DNA of 64,000 nucleotides from Acidimicrobiaceae bacterium (GTDB lineage Bacteria; Actinomycetota; Acidimicrobiia; Acidimicrobiales; RAAP-2): NCBI GenBank assembly GCA_027451285.1, contig DAIDJP010000016.1, positions 85,055 to 149,054 of the forward strand, read 5' to 3'. Shown piece by piece: positions 37,292 to 50,794 of this stretch (position 1 is its first letter; each line of letters starts with the position of its first letter). The notes under the pieces were generated by a model. It saw only the letters and a program-made list of their open reading frames with translations, ran no database searches and was not told where the DNA came from. The position numbers and the translations under genes were made by a program.

Positions 37292-39115
37292 ATGGCTAAG
37301 GCAGTCGGCATCGACCTGGGAACGACCAACTCGGTCGTCAGCGTGCTGGAGGCGGGCGAACCCGTCGTCATCCCCAACGCGGAGGGCGGTCGCACTACGC
37401 CGTCGGTGGTGGGTTTCTCCAAGACCGGCGAGGTGCTGGTCGGCGAAGTCGCCAAGCGTCAGGCGATCACCAACCCCGAGCGCACCATCCGCTCGGTCAA
37501 GCGTCACATGGGCGAGAACTGGACCGTCGACATCGACGGCACCAAGTACACGGCCCAGGAGATCTCGGCGCGCATCCTGCAGAAGCTCAAGCGCGACGCC
37601 GAGGCCTACCTCGGTGACACCGTGACCCAGGCCGTCATCACCGTGCCGGCCTACTTCAACGACGCCCAGCGCACCGCCACCAAGGAGGCCGGTCAGATCG
37701 CGGGCCTCGAGGTATTGCGCATCGTGAACGAGCCCACCGCGGCCGCGCTCGCCTACGGCCTCGACAAGGGTCCGGCCGAGCAGACGGTCCTCGTCTTCGA
37801 CTTGGGCGGCGGCACGTTCGACGTGTCGGTCCTCGAGATCGCCGACGGCGTCTTCGAGGTGAAGTCCACCCACGGCGACACCCACCTGGGTGGCGACGAC
37901 TGGGACGACGCCGTGATGCAGTGGCTCATCAAGACGTTTAAGGACACCGAGGGCGTGGACCTGGCCACTGACAAGATGGCCGTCCAGCGCCTGAAGGAGG
38001 CCGCCGAGAAGGCGAAGATCGAGCTCTCCAGCGTTCAGGAGACGACGGTCAACCTGCCCTTCATCACCGCGACGGCCGAGGGCCCCAAGCACCTCGACCT
38101 GAAGCTCTCACGAGCCAAGTTCAACGAGCTGACCGCCGACCTCGTCGAGCGCTGCCGCAAGCCCTTCGACCAGGCGATCAAGGACGCCGGGCTGACGCTT
38201 GACAAGATCGACCACGTCATCCTGGTCGGCGGCTCGACGCGCATCCCCGCGGTCCAGGAGCTCGTCACCCGCGTGACCGGCAAAGAGCCCAACAAGGGCG
38301 TCAACCCCGACGAGGTCGTCGCCGTCGGCGCGGCCGTGCAGGCCGGCGTCTTGAAGGGCGACGTGAAGGACATCCTCCTGCTCGACGTGACCCCGCTGTC
38401 TCTCGGCATCGAGACCAAGGGCGGCGTGATGACCAAGATCATCGAGCGCAACACGACGATCCCGACCAAGAAGTCCCAGATCTTCACGACGGCCGACGAC
38501 AACCAGCCGAGCGTGGAGGTGCACGTCCTCCAGGGCGAGCGCGAGATGGCCTCCTACAACCAGACCCTGGGCAAGTTCCAGCTGGTGGGGATCCCGCCCG
38601 CGCCGCGCGGCGTGCCCCAGATCGAGGTGACCTTCGACATCGACGCCAACGGCATCGTGCACGTCTCGGCGAAGGACCAGGCGACCGGCGCGACCCAGTC
38701 GATGACGATCACCGGCGGCTCCTCGCTCTCCAAGGAGGAGATCGACCGCATGGTGCGCGACGCCGAGGCCCACGCCGAGGACGACCGCAAGCGCCGCGAC
38801 GAGGCCGAGGTGCGCAACAACGCCGACGGGCTGGTCTACCAGACCGAGAAGCTGTTGAAGGACCAGGCCGAGTCGTTCCAGGGCAGTGAGCGCGACGACG
38901 TCGAGGCCGGACTCGCCGGTCTCAAGGAGGCCCTCGCGGGCACCGACGTCGAGGCGATCAAGGCCGCGACGGAGAAGCTCCTCACCGCGAGCCAGGGATT
39001 CAGCCAGCGCCTCTACGAGGAGGCGGCCAAGGCCAACGCCAGCGCCGGCACCGGCGCCGGCGAATCTGCGGCCGGCAACGACGACGAGATCGTCGACGCC
39101 GAGATCGTGGAGTGA
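37292..39115 (+). CDS. dnaK: Chaperone DnaK
   Basis: [42 protein letters not shown]. Confidence 0.98.
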   Translation: MAKAVGIDLGTTNSVVSVLEAGEPVVIPNAEGGRTTPSVVGFSKTGEVLVGEVAKRQAITNPERTIRSVKRHMGENWTVDIDGTKYTAQEISARILQKLKRDAEAYLGDTVTQAVITVPAYFNDAQRTATKEAGQIAGLEVLRIVNEPTAAALAYGLDKGPAEQTVLVFDLGGGTFDVSVLEIADGVFEVKSTHGDTHLGGDDWDDAVMQWLIKTFKDTEGVDLATDKMAVQRLKEAAEKAKIELSSVQETTVNLPFITATAEGPKHLDLKLSRAKFNELTADLVERCRKPFDQAIKDAGLTLDKIDHVILVGGSTRIPAVQELVTRVTGKEPNKGVNPDEVVAVGAAVQAGVLKGDVKDILLLDVTPLSLGIETKGGVMTKIIERNTTIPTKKSQIFTTADDNQPSVEVHVLQGEREMASYNQTLGKFQLVGIPPAPRGVPQIEVTFDIDANGIVHVSAKDQATGATQSMTITGGSSLSKEEIDRMVRDAEAHAEDDRKRRDEAEVRNNADGLVYQTEKLLKDQAESFQGSERDDVEAGLAGLKEALAGTDVEAIKAATEKLLTASQGFSQRLYEEAAKANASAGTGAGESAAGNDDEIVDAEIVE

Positions 39116-39663
39116 CCGTGGGAGATGAGTCGTTGAACGACGCCGTCGAGGCGGCTGAGGAGATCGTCGCCGAGGCCAACGCCAGCGCCGGCTTCGATGC
39201 CGGCGCCGACGCGCCCGGCGAGGTCGACGAGCGCAGCGACGTCGAGCGCGAGCGCGACGAGTACCTGGGGACGCTCCAGCGCCTCCAGGCGGACTTCGAG
39301 AACTACCGCAAGCGCGTGGCGCGTCAGGCCGACGACGCGGCCACGCGCGCCGCGGGCGATCTCGTGGCGAAACTCCTGCCCGTGCTCGACGCGTTCGACC
39401 TCGCAGTCGCGCACTTCACCGCGGCCGACACCGACGAAGGCATAGCCCTCGCCCAGGCGCGCGGGCTCACCCTCGACACGTTGGCCAAGGAAGGCCTCGA
39501 GCGCATCGACGAGGTGGGTGTGCTGTTCGATCCCACCGTGCACGACGCGGTCGCCCACGACGCGGGCGACGGCGAGAGCCAGGTGGTCGAGGAGGTCCTG
39601 CGGGCCGGCTATCGCTGGAAGGGAGCGGTGCTGCGCCCGGCGATGGTGAGAGTGAAGGGCTAG
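39112..39663 (+). CDS. grpE: Nucleotide exchange factor GrpE
   Basis: [41 protein letters not shown]; between dnaK and dnaJ. Confidence 0.95.
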   Translation: MTVGDESLNDAVEAAEEIVAEANASAGFDAGADAPGEVDERSDVERERDEYLGTLQRLQADFENYRKRVARQADDAATRAAGDLVAKLLPVLDAFDLAVAHFTAADTDEGIALAQARGLTLDTLAKEGLERIDEVGVLFDPTVHDAVAHDAGDGESQVVEEVLRAGYRWKGAVLRPAMVRVKG

Positions 39664-40737
39664 ATGGCCGAACGAGAGTGGTTCGACAAGGACTACTACA
39701 AGGTGCTGGGCGTCACGTCGAGCGCGACGGACAAGGAGATCACCCGCGCCTATCGCAAGCTCGCGAAGGAACTCCACCCCGACACGAACCCCGGCAGCGA
39801 GGAGAAGTTCAAGGAGATCTCCGCCGCCTACGACGTGCTCGGTGACGCGGACAAGCGCAAGGAGTACGACGAGGTGCGCCGCCTAGGCCCGGCCGCGGCC
39901 GGTTTCGGTGGTGGCGGCTTCGGCGGAGGATTCGGGGCCAACGCGGCCGACTTCGGCGACCTCGGGGACCTCTTCGGGGGTCTCTTCGGGGGACGGCGCC
40001 AGCGCGCCGCGCGCGGCGCCGACGTGGAGACCGCCCTGCACCTCGCCTTCAAGGACGCGGTGCAGGGCATCACGACGACCGTGACCCTGCCGAGCAACGA
40101 GGCCTGTCACACCTGCGGCGGCCGCGGTGCGGCGCCGGGCAGCGGGTTCGTGACCTGTGAGCGCTGCGGCGGACGCGGCGTGTTGAACGACGACCAGGGT
40201 CCCTTCGCGATGTCGAGCATCTGCCCGGTCTGTCAGGGACGCGGCGGGCGCATCGTGACGCCCTGTCCGACGTGCGCGGGCACCGGACGCGAGCCCTCCT
40301 CTCGTCGCGTGAACGTGCGCATCCCGCCCGGGGTGGTCGACGGCCAGCGCATCCGCTTGAAGGGCAAGGGCAATCCCGGTTCTCGCGGCGGCCCGGCCGG
40401 TGACCTCTTCGTCGACGTGCACGTGGCGAGCGAGCCCAACTTCGCCCGGCGCGGCCGCGACGTCACGACGAACGTGACCGTGCCAATCACCGCCGCCATG
40501 CTCGGCACCACGGTGACGGTGCCCACGTTGGACGATCCGGTCACCCTGAAGGTGCCCGCCGGCACCCAGGCCGGCCAGACCATGCGCGTGCGCGGGCGCG
40601 GCGTGCCGGCCCACGGAAAGAACCCGGCGGGCGACCTGCTCGTGACCGTCCAGGTCGCGATCCCCAAGAAGTTGAACAAGGAGCAGCGCAGCGCCGTCGA
40701 GCGCCTGGCGCACGCGCTCGGTGAGGACGAGTCGTGA
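39664..40737 (+). CDS. dnaJ: Chaperone DnaJ
   Basis: J-domain with HPD, G/F region, four CxxCxGxG-like zinc motifs. Confidence 0.97.
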   Translation: MAEREWFDKDYYKVLGVTSSATDKEITRAYRKLAKELHPDTNPGSEEKFKEISAAYDVLGDADKRKEYDEVRRLGPAAAGFGGGGFGGGFGANAADFGDLGDLFGGLFGGRRQRAARGADVETALHLAFKDAVQGITTTVTLPSNEACHTCGGRGAAPGSGFVTCERCGGRGVLNDDQGPFAMSSICPVCQGRGGRIVTPCPTCAGTGREPSSRRVNVRIPPGVVDGQRIRLKGKGNPGSRGGPAGDLFVDVHVASEPNFARRGRDVTTNVTVPITAAMLGTTVTVPTLDDPVTLKVPAGTQAGQTMRVRGRGVPAHGKNPAGDLLVTVQVAIPKKLNKEQRSAVERLAHALGEDES

Positions 40738-41125
40738 CCGAGCGGCGCGTCGACCACGCGGTCTACGTGATCTCGGTCTTCGCCGAGTTGGCGGGCGTTC
40801 ACCCCCAGACGCTGCGCAACTACGAGCGCTCGGGCCTGCTCGCGCCGCGGCGCACGAGGGGCGGCTCGCGCCGCTTCTCCGACGAGGACCTGGCCGCCCT
40901 GCGGCGCATCCAGCAGCTGACCAACGAGGGCGTGAACTTAGAGGGCGTGAAGCGCATCATGGCCTTGGAAGCCGACGTGGCGCGACTCACCGAGGAGATC
41001 GCCTCGCTGCGCCAGAGCGTGCGCGAGAGCGTCGAAGACACCCATCGCCAGTACCGGCGCGACCTCGTGCCGGTGAAGAACGCCCTCGCACTCCTCAGCG
41101 ACCTGCGACGTGAGAAAGGACGCTC

Positions 41126-41129
<4 letters not shown>
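40734..41129 (+). CDS. hspR: MerR-family heat-shock repressor HspR
   Basis: [43 protein letters not shown]. Confidence 0.93.
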
Positions 41130-43615
<2,486 letters not shown>

Positions 43616-43668
43616 AAGCGGAAATCGCGCTGGGATAGGCTTGGTCGTAGGCCAACTCGAGGAGCGCC

Positions 43669-44943
43669 GTGCCCGCAACAGTCGTAGTCGGAACGCAGTG
43701 GGGCGACGAGGGCAAGGGCAAACTCACCGACCTGCTCGCGCGCGAGATGGACGTCGTCGTTCGCTACCAGGGCGGTCACAACGCCGGGCACCGCATCGTC
43801 GTGGGCGGCGAGGCCTTCGCGTTGCAACTCGTGCCCTCGGGCGTGCTCTATGAGCACATCACGCCGGTGATCGGCAACGGCGTCGTCGTCGATCCCAGGG
43901 TCCTGCTCGAGGAGATCGACACGCTCAGCGCCAAGGGTGTCGACTGCTCGCGCCTGCTGGTATCGGGCAACGCGCACCTCATCATGCCGTACCACCAAGA
44001 GCTCGACCGCCTGACCGAGCGCTTCCTCGGCAAGAACGCGCTGGGCACCACCAAGCGGGGTATCGGGCCGGCCTACGCCGACAAGTCCGCGCGCGTGGGC
44101 CTGCGCGTCCAGGACCTGCTCGATCCCAAGATCTTTCGCCAGAAGCTCGACGTCGTCTTGCACGAGAAGAACCTCATCCTCTCCAAGGTCTACAACCGCC
44201 TGCCGATGAAGGCCGACGAGATCGCCGAGAAGTACCTCGACGTCTACGCCGGACGCCTCGCGCCGATGATCGCCGACACCGTGACCTTCGTGCACGACGC
44301 GCTGGCCAACGGCAAGCGCATCCTGTTAGAGGGCGCGCAGGCGACCTTCCTCGACCTGGATCACGGGACCTACCCCTTCGTCACCTCCTCGAACCCGGTC
44401 GCCGGGGGCGCCGCGACGGGCTCGGGACTCGGCCCGCGCGATCTCACGCGCATCGTGGGCATCGCCAAGGCCTACATCACGCGCGTGGGCGCGGGGCCGT
44501 TCCCCACTGAGCTCGACGGCGAGATGGGCGACCTGCTGGTCGAGCGCGGTCACGAGTTCGGCACCAACACCGGGCGGCGCCGTCGCGTCGGCTGGTTCGA
44601 CGCGGTGATGGCCCGCCAGGCGGTTCGCTTGAACTCGTTGAGCGAGATCGCGATCACCAAGCTCGACGTGCTCGACACGCTCGAGGAGATCAAGGTCTGC
44701 GTCGCCTACGAGGCGAACGGCGTGCGCTACGACTACCCGCCCTATCACCAGTCGGTGCTGCACGACGTGACCCCCATCTACGAGTCGGTGCCCGGCTGGA
44801 AGAGCGACCTGACGCGCTTCACGCGCTTCGAGGACCTGCCGAGTGAGGCCCGCGACTACGTGGGCTTCTTGCGCGAGGCCATCGGTATTCCCATCGTGAC
44901 CGTCGGCGTGGGGCCGGGTCGCGAGCAGTTCGTCCGCCCGTGA
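43669..44943 (+). CDS. purA: Adenylosuccinate synthetase
   Basis: [37 protein letters not shown]. Confidence 0.97.
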   Translation: MPATVVVGTQWGDEGKGKLTDLLAREMDVVVRYQGGHNAGHRIVVGGEAFALQLVPSGVLYEHITPVIGNGVVVDPRVLLEEIDTLSAKGVDCSRLLVSGNAHLIMPYHQELDRLTERFLGKNALGTTKRGIGPAYADKSARVGLRVQDLLDPKIFRQKLDVVLHEKNLILSKVYNRLPMKADEIAEKYLDVYAGRLAPMIADTVTFVHDALANGKRILLEGAQATFLDLDHGTYPFVTSSNPVAGGAATGSGLGPRDLTRIVGIAKAYITRVGAGPFPTELDGEMGDLLVERGHEFGTNTGRRRRVGWFDAVMARQAVRLNSLSEIAITKLDVLDTLEEIKVCVAYEANGVRYDYPPYHQSVLHDVTPIYESVPGWKSDLTRFTRFEDLPSEARDYVGFLREAIGIPIVTVGVGPGREQFVRP

Positions 44944-46184
44944 CGCGTGTCGTCGTCGTCGGCGCCGGCGCGCGCGAGCACGCCCTCGCCCTGGCGATCT
45001 CACATCGCGCCGAGGTGATCGTCACCCCGGGCAACGCCGGCATCGCCGCGCACGGGCTTGTCTGCTCGACGGATTCCGTGGCCAGCCTCGGCGCCGACCT
45101 CGTCGTGGTGGGACCCGAGCAGCCCCTGGTCGAGGGGCTCGCCGACGAGCTGCGCGCCGCCGGCGTCGCCGTCGTTGGTCCCGGGCGCGAGGGCGCGCGC
45201 CTGGAGGGCTCCAAGGCCTACCTGAAAGACTTCCTCGCCGCGGCCGGGGTGCCGACGGCGGCCTACGCGACCTTCTCGAATGAGGCGGCGGCCCTCGCGC
45301 ACCTAGAGACCATGACCGCTCCCTACGTCATCAAGACCGACGGACTGGCCGCGGGCAAGGGCGTGCTCGTCACCTCTGACCTCGCGGCCGCGCGCGCCGA
45401 CGTGCGCGACAAGTTGAGCGGCAGCTCCTTCGGCGCGGCCGGCACCACGGTCGTGCTCGAAGAGGGGCTGGTGGGATTCGAGTGCTCCCTGCACGTTCTC
45501 TGTGACGGCACGCGCGCGGTGCCACTGGTCACCGCCCAGGACTTCAAGCGCGTGGGTGACGGCGACGTGGGGGCGAACACGGGCGGCATGGGGGCCTTCG
45601 CCCCGCTGCCCGCGGTGTCGGCCGCCGACGTCGAAGCGATCATGGCGACGGTGATCGAGCCCACGCTCGCCGAGCTGAGGCGACGCGGCGTCGAGTATCG
45701 CGGTGTCCTCTACGCCGGACTGATGATCGGGCCCGACGGCGCGAAGTTGATCGAGTACAACGTGCGCTTCGGCGACCCCGAGACCGAGGTGCTCGCCCCC
45801 CTCTACGGTGAGAGTCTCTTCGCGCTGCTCGAGGCCACGGCCCACGGCGAGCTCGTCGCGCCGGCGCCGCCCGCGGGCGCGGCCGTCACGGTCGTCCTGG
45901 CCGCCCAGGGCTATCCGGGCACCCCGCGACGCGGCGACGTGATCTCCGGCCTGGCCGATAACGGCCAGCTGGCGACGCCGGTTCCGGGTGTGAACGTCTA
46001 TCACGCCGGCACCGCCCGCGACGCCGAGGGCCGCTTCGTCACCGCCGGAGGCCGCGTGCTCGCGATCAGCGCCGTCGCTGATTCGATTGACATCGCCCGA
46101 GAGCACGCCTACGCGGCCGCGGCCACCGTATCCTTCGATGGCATGGTGATGCGTACGGACATCGCCGGAAAGGCGGTCTCGTGA
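44940..46184 (+). CDS. purD: Phosphoribosylamine-glycine ligase
   Basis: [34 protein letters not shown]...[15 protein letters not shown]. Confidence 0.97.
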   Translation: MTRVVVVGAGAREHALALAISHRAEVIVTPGNAGIAAHGLVCSTDSVASLGADLVVVGPEQPLVEGLADELRAAGVAVVGPGREGARLEGSKAYLKDFLAAAGVPTAAYATFSNEAAALAHLETMTAPYVIKTDGLAAGKGVLVTSDLAAARADVRDKLSGSSFGAAGTTVVLEEGLVGFECSLHVLCDGTRAVPLVTAQDFKRVGDGDVGANTGGMGAFAPLPAVSAADVEAIMATVIEPTLAELRRRGVEYRGVLYAGLMIGPDGAKLIEYNVRFGDPETEVLAPLYGESLFALLEATAHGELVAPAPPAGAAVTVVLAAQGYPGTPRRGDVISGLADNGQLATPVPGVNVYHAGTARDAEGRFVTAGGRVLAISAVADSIDIAREHAYAAAATVSFDGMVMRTDIAGKAVS

Positions 46185-47494
46185 TCCCCCGCTACGCGCC
46201 GCGTGACGTGGCCGCGCTCTTCACCGACGAGCACCGCTTCGACACGATGCTCGAGGTCGAGCTTCTCGCGGCCGAGGCCCTGGCCGAGGTCGGCGTGGTG
46301 CCCTCCGGCGACGCCGCGGCCTTGCGCGCGCGCCGCCCGGTCGTCGACGCCGAGTTCGTCGCCGACGTGGCCGCGCGCGAGGCGATCACCAATCACGACA
46401 CCGCGGCCTTCGTCGACATCGTCCAGGAGCGCATCGGCATGCCCGAGGGCGCCTGGATTCACTACGGCCTGACCTCTTCCGACGTGGTCGACACGGCGCT
46501 GTGCGCGACGCTGACGCGCGCCACCGACCTCGCGATCGACGCCGCGCGCGAGCTGCGCGACGCCCTCAGCGCGCGCGCCCTAGAGACGATCGACTGGCCG
46601 ATCACCGGGCGCACCCACGGCATGCACGCCGAGCCCACCACCTACGGCGCGAAGTTCGCCCTCTTCGCCCTCCAGGTCGAGCGCGACCGCGTGCGCTTAG
46701 AGGCCGCGCGAGAGGCCATCGCGGTTGGCAAGCTCTCGGGAGCCGTGGGAACGTACTCGAACATCGACCCCGCGGTCGAGGCGCTGGTCTGTCAGGCGCT
46801 GGGCCTCGCCCCGGTGCCCGCGACCCAGGTGATCGCCCGGGATCGCCACGCGCAGGTCCTCTACGCCTTGGCCGCGCTCGGCACCTCGATCGAGGCCTTC
46901 GCCCTCGAGGTGCGCCACCTCTCGCGCAGCGAGGTGGCCGAGGCCGCCGAGCCCTTCGCCGCGGGCCAGAAGGGCTCGTCGGCCATGCCCCACAAGCGCA
47001 ACCCGGTGCTCTCTGAGCGCCTCTGCGGGCTCGCGCGGGTGCTGCGCGGCTATCTCCAGGCGGGGCTCGAGGACGTCGCGCTCTGGCACGAGCGCGACAT
47101 CTCGCATTCGAGCGTCGAGCGCGTGATCCTGCCCGACGCGTTCGAGCTCGCCATCTACATGGCGCGCGCCGCGCGCGGGCTCGCCGCCGGGCTCGTGCTC
47201 TACCCCGAGCGGGCCCTCGAGAACCTGACCGAGGGATCCCTCGGCCTCGTCTTCTCCCAGTCGGTCCTCCTCGCGCTGGTGGATTCCGGGCGAACGCGCG
47301 ACGACGCCTACCGGCTGGTCCAGGCGGTCTCGCGCACGGCCATCGAGTCGCGGCGCAACTTCCGCGCGGTCCTCGCTGAGGATCCCTCGCTCGGTCTCTC
47401 CGAGGCCGACCTCGCGCGGATCTTCGATCCGGCACGCCTGCTCGTGCACCGACAGCGCTTCGTCGCGGCCCTGACCTGGCTGGAGGAGTCGTGA
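46181..47494 (+). CDS. purB: Adenylosuccinate lyase
   Basis: HYGLTSSDVVDTALC, GRTHGMHAEPTTYG, QKGSSAMPHKRNPVLSERL. Confidence 0.97.
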   Translation: MIPRYAPRDVAALFTDEHRFDTMLEVELLAAEALAEVGVVPSGDAAALRARRPVVDAEFVADVAAREAITNHDTAAFVDIVQERIGMPEGAWIHYGLTSSDVVDTALCATLTRATDLAIDAARELRDALSARALETIDWPITGRTHGMHAEPTTYGAKFALFALQVERDRVRLEAAREAIAVGKLSGAVGTYSNIDPAVEALVCQALGLAPVPATQVIARDRHAQVLYALAALGTSIEAFALEVRHLSRSEVAEAAEPFAAGQKGSSAMPHKRNPVLSERLCGLARVLRGYLQAGLEDVALWHERDISHSSVERVILPDAFELAIYMARAARGLAAGLVLYPERALENLTEGSLGLVFSQSVLLALVDSGRTRDDAYRLVQAVSRTAIESRRNFRAVLAEDPSLGLSEADLARIFDPARLLVHRQRFVAALTWLEES

Positions 47495-48372
47495 ACCTCG
47501 AGCCCTTCTACTCGGGCAAGGTCCGCGACCTCTACGCCGTGGGCGAGGACATGATGCTCATGGTCGCCTCGGATCGCCTCAGCGCCTACGACGTCATCAT
47601 GCGCGAGACGGTTCCCCAGAAGGGTCGCGTCCTCACGGGTCTCACGGACTTTTGGCTATCAGAGTTCTCCGACGTGCCCTCGGCGCTGGTGAGCTGTGAC
47701 CCGTCGGTGATCGAGACCCACGTCCCGGGATTCGCCGCGCGCCGCGAGTGGCACGGCCGGGCGATGCTGGTGCAGCGCGCGGCGATGCTGCCAATGGAGT
47801 GCATCGTGCGCGGGCGCCTCGCCGGACAGGCCTACGAGGAGTATCGGGTCTCGGGCACCGTCCACCACATGGACGCCCCCGCCGGACTGCGCCTGACCGA
47901 TCCCTTCCCCGCGCCGATGTTCACGCCCTCGACGAAGTCCGAGAGCGGTCACGACGTCAACATCGACCTCGCGGCCGCGGCCGACCTGGTGGGAGCAGAG
48001 GTCCTCGCCGAGGCGAGTGAGATCTGCGTGGGGCTCTTTGCTCGCGCGGCCGAGCGTCTCGCGAGCGTGGGCTTGGTGCTTGCCGACACCAAGTTCGAGC
48101 TCGGCGTCCTCGACGGCCGACTGGTGGTCTGCGACGAGGTGATCACCCCGGACTCGTCGCGCATCTGGCCCGCCGACCAGGTCGTTTCCGGCGAGGTGCC
48201 GCCGTCGTTCGACAAGCAGCCCTTCCGCGACTGGCTCGACGCGCTCGGCTGGGACCGCACCCCGCCGCCGCCCGCGGTGCCGAGCGAGATCATCGCGATC
48301 ACCAGCGCGCGCTACGTCGAGGCCTACGAGCGCGTGAGCGGTCGCTCGTTATCGGACTGGTACGGTGCGTAG
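47491..48372 (+). CDS. purC: SAICAR synthetase
   Basis: FYSGKVRDLYAVGEDMMLMVASDRLSAYDVIM...TKFELGVLDGRLVVCDEVITPDSSRIWPA. Confidence 0.97.
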   Translation: MNLEPFYSGKVRDLYAVGEDMMLMVASDRLSAYDVIMRETVPQKGRVLTGLTDFWLSEFSDVPSALVSCDPSVIETHVPGFAARREWHGRAMLVQRAAMLPMECIVRGRLAGQAYEEYRVSGTVHHMDAPAGLRLTDPFPAPMFTPSTKSESGHDVNIDLAAAADLVGAEVLAEASEICVGLFARAAERLASVGLVLADTKFELGVLDGRLVVCDEVITPDSSRIWPADQVVSGEVPPSFDKQPFRDWLDALGWDRTPPPPAVPSEIIAITSARYVEAYERVSGRSLSDWYGA

Positions 48373-48621
48373 GTGAACTACCCGATCATCGTCGACGTGA
48401 CGTTGCGCGAGGGGATCGCCGATCCCGAGGGCGCGACCATCGAACGGGCCCTGCCCGCCCTGGGGTTCACCGGCGTCGCCCACGTGCGTACCGGTAAGAC
48501 CTTCCGCTTCGGCGTCGAGGCCGACAGCGAGACCGACGCCCTGGGCATCGCGCACTCTCTCGCCGAGCGCCTGCTGTCCAATCCGGTGATCGAACGGGCG
48601 GTCGCCCGACTCGAGGCCTGA
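48373..48621 (+). CDS. purS: FGAM synthetase subunit PurS
   Basis: VDVTLREGIADPEGATIERALPALGFTGVAHVRTGKTFRF. Confidence 0.92.
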   Translation: MNYPIIVDVTLREGIADPEGATIERALPALGFTGVAHVRTGKTFRFGVEADSETDALGIAHSLAERLLSNPVIERAVARLEA

Positions 48622-49301
48622 TGCGCGTCGGCGTCGTCATCTTCCCGGGATCCAACTGCGAGTACGACGCGGCCTCGGCGATGTCCGAGCTAGGCGCGAC
48701 GACCGAGTTCGTCTGGCACACCGCGACCGACTTGTCGCACCTCGACGGGGTCATCCTGCCCGGGGGCTTCGCCCACGGCGACTACCTGCGCCCGGGGGCG
48801 CTTGCGCGTTTCTCGCCCGTCATGGGCGCGCTCGCCGACTTCGCCCAGAGTGGCGGCGCGGTGCTCGGCATCTGCAACGGGTTCCAGGTCCTCACCGAGG
48901 CCGGACTGCTGCCCGGCGCGCTGGTGAAAAACCGGGGCCTCACGTTCCTCTCGATGCCGACGACGCTGGTCGTCACCTCGACACGCTCGGTCCTGACCCG
49001 CGCGGCAACCGTCGGCCAGGAACTCGTGATCCCCATCAACCACTTCTCGGGCGCCTACACCTGCGACGACGAGACGTACGCGTCACTCGTCGCGAACGAC
49101 CAGATCGTCCTGCGCTACCGCGACAACCCGAACGGCTCGCGCGACGACATCGCGGGGATCTCGAACGTCGCGGGCAACGTGGTCGGCCTCATGCCCCACC
49201 CGGAGCGCGCGATGTCGACGCTGCTGGGCAGCGCCGACGGGCGGGTACTCCTCGAGGGCTTCGCGTCGGCGCTCGCCGACAGCGCGGCGCTCGTTCGCTA
49301 G
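48621..49301 (+). CDS. purQ: FGAM synthetase glutaminase subunit PurQ
   Basis: MRVGVVIFPGSNCEYDAASAM...GGFAHGDYLRPGALARFSPVM...GICNGFQVLTEAGLLPGAL. Confidence 0.97.
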   Translation: MRVGVVIFPGSNCEYDAASAMSELGATTEFVWHTATDLSHLDGVILPGGFAHGDYLRPGALARFSPVMGALADFAQSGGAVLGICNGFQVLTEAGLLPGALVKNRGLTFLSMPTTLVVTSTRSVLTRAATVGQELVIPINHFSGAYTCDDETYASLVANDQIVLRYRDNPNGSRDDIAGISNVAGNVVGLMPHPERAMSTLLGSADGRVLLEGFASALADSAALVR

Positions 49302-49340
49302 AGGCTTCCTCTCGGGCGAGGTCCTCGCTGCGCCTCGGCT

Positions 49341-49778
49341 CTAGATGGCGGAGGCGTCGCCGGCGGCGCGCAGAATCCGTGAGTGGGTCGCGGCCAGGGC
49401 GTCGCTCGGTGCACGTTCGCTAGGCCAGGGCGGCGCCAGATCGTCGTCCTCCCATCGCGGCACCAGGTGGAGGTGGAAGTGAAAGACCGACTGCCAGCCG
49501 GCCGCCTCGTTGGTCTGGATCAGGGTGAGTCCATCGGGGCGCAACGCTGCTCTGAGCAGTCGAGCGACGTGGATCGCCGTTGAGAACAGGGCGCCGGCCC
49601 CATCGGGGTCGATGTCGTAGAGGTTGCGCGAGTGCTCGCGGGGCACGACCAGGGTGTGCCCCGGCGCGGCCGGCGCCCGGTCGAGGAACGCGACCGTCGA
49701 CGCGTCGTCGTAGACGAGAAGCGCGGGTTCTTCGCCTCGTGCGATGCGACAGAACGGGCAGGCAGAGTCGACACTCAT
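49341..49778 (-). CDS. HIT-family hydrolase
   Basis: CPFCRIARGEEPALLVYDDASTVAFLDRAPAAPGHTLVVPREHSRNLYD...HFHLHLVPRW. Confidence 0.93.
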   Translation of the reverse strand: MSVDSACPFCRIARGEEPALLVYDDASTVAFLDRAPAAPGHTLVVPREHSRNLYDIDPDGAGALFSTAIHVARLLRAALRPDGLTLIQTNEAAGWQSVFHFHLHLVPRWEDDDLAPPWPSERAPSDALAATHSRILRAAGDASAI

Positions 49779-49833
49779 CGTGTCTCCACGATAGGAGTGC
49801 CGTGATCGTGCGACACGGACGTCGCGAACGAAG

Positions 49834-49865
49834 TCGCGCCCACCCGGGATCCCGGGTGGGCGCGA
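49834..49865 (-). terminator. 32-bp perfect palindrome downstream of 49886..50326
   Basis: tcgcgcccacccggga|tcccgggtgggcgcga. Confidence 0.65.
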
Positions 49866-49885
49866 GCGACGACTCCGCGGCTGAC

Positions 49886-50326
49886 TTAGGCGCGCGTGCG
49901 GGCGATGCCCGAGCGCTTCAGCACGTCGGCCGAGACGCCCAATTCGCGAAACGCGCTGTAGCCGATTCCGTTGCGCTTGGCGTAGGTCTTGGCCACCTTG
50001 ATGAATTCCTTCTCGAGGCTGGTCAGGTCAACGCGTGTCGTGAGACGGTCGCGCTCGGTCGCGAGGTCGAAGCGCTTCTGGGTCAATTCAAGGCGTCGGA
50101 TCGGCGCGGCGGTGACGATTTCCTTGTCAATGCGCGCGATTTGCATCGAAATCGACTCGGGAGTCCGCTTGCGTCCACGGCGACCCTTCCCGGCGGCGAT
50201 CGCGTCCAGATAGCGGCTTACGATCCTCGATTCGCTGCGTCCCTGCGCCAATTTGGCCTTGTGGTCATCGCTCATCGTGCGCTTCGCGACCTTTTTAACG
50301 GCGGGCTTCTTGGTGGCGGTGGCCAT
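49886..50326 (-). CDS. Lys-rich basic hypothetical protein
   Basis: MATATKKPAVKKVAKRTMSDDHKAKLAQGRSESRIVSRYLDAIAAGKGRRGRKRTPESI. Confidence 0.65.
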   Translation of the reverse strand: MATATKKPAVKKVAKRTMSDDHKAKLAQGRSESRIVSRYLDAIAAGKGRRGRKRTPESISMQIARIDKEIVTAAPIRRLELTQKRFDLATERDRLTTRVDLTSLEKEFIKVAKTYAKRNGIGYSAFRELGVSADVLKRSGIARTRA

Positions 50327-50794
50327 TAGGTTCTCCAGACTTCTAGGTTCGATTCCAGTGTAGTGACTCACAGAATACTCACGCCAGATTGTGAATTCAT
50401 TAAGACTCAAATCAATTTAGACAACTTGCGTAGAACGTCGTTCCGCGGATCCCATCTGTGGGTCGGGGCCATATGGGATAACAGAGATATCAAAACTGAA
50501 TATGGTTACTCTCCGGAACCTCTAGTGTGGTGTCGTCGCCACTGTCGAGCCAAAACCCAGTCGTTTTGTTGTGTTTCGTCAAACAATTTTTTCTATCAAA
50601 ATGCCGAAGCGTGTCGCGCGTACTTGAGAGCCAAGCAATATTGCGAACGAAAACGTCCGTGCGATCACGGAAATTACGCATGTTGCCATTAGGGAGATGC
50701 GGTGGTGGGCAATTACGACGGAATCCCTTGGCGTTATTGGACTTTGGCGGCTCATCTCGATGGTGGGTTCCGGGGCGGCCGGTAGTTTGGTGGG

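Noticed and set aside
50363-50692. 109-aa ORF in the AT-rich tract
   Set aside because: No domain, odd Cys/His-rich composition, no good ribosome site; treated as non-coding pending RNA evidence.
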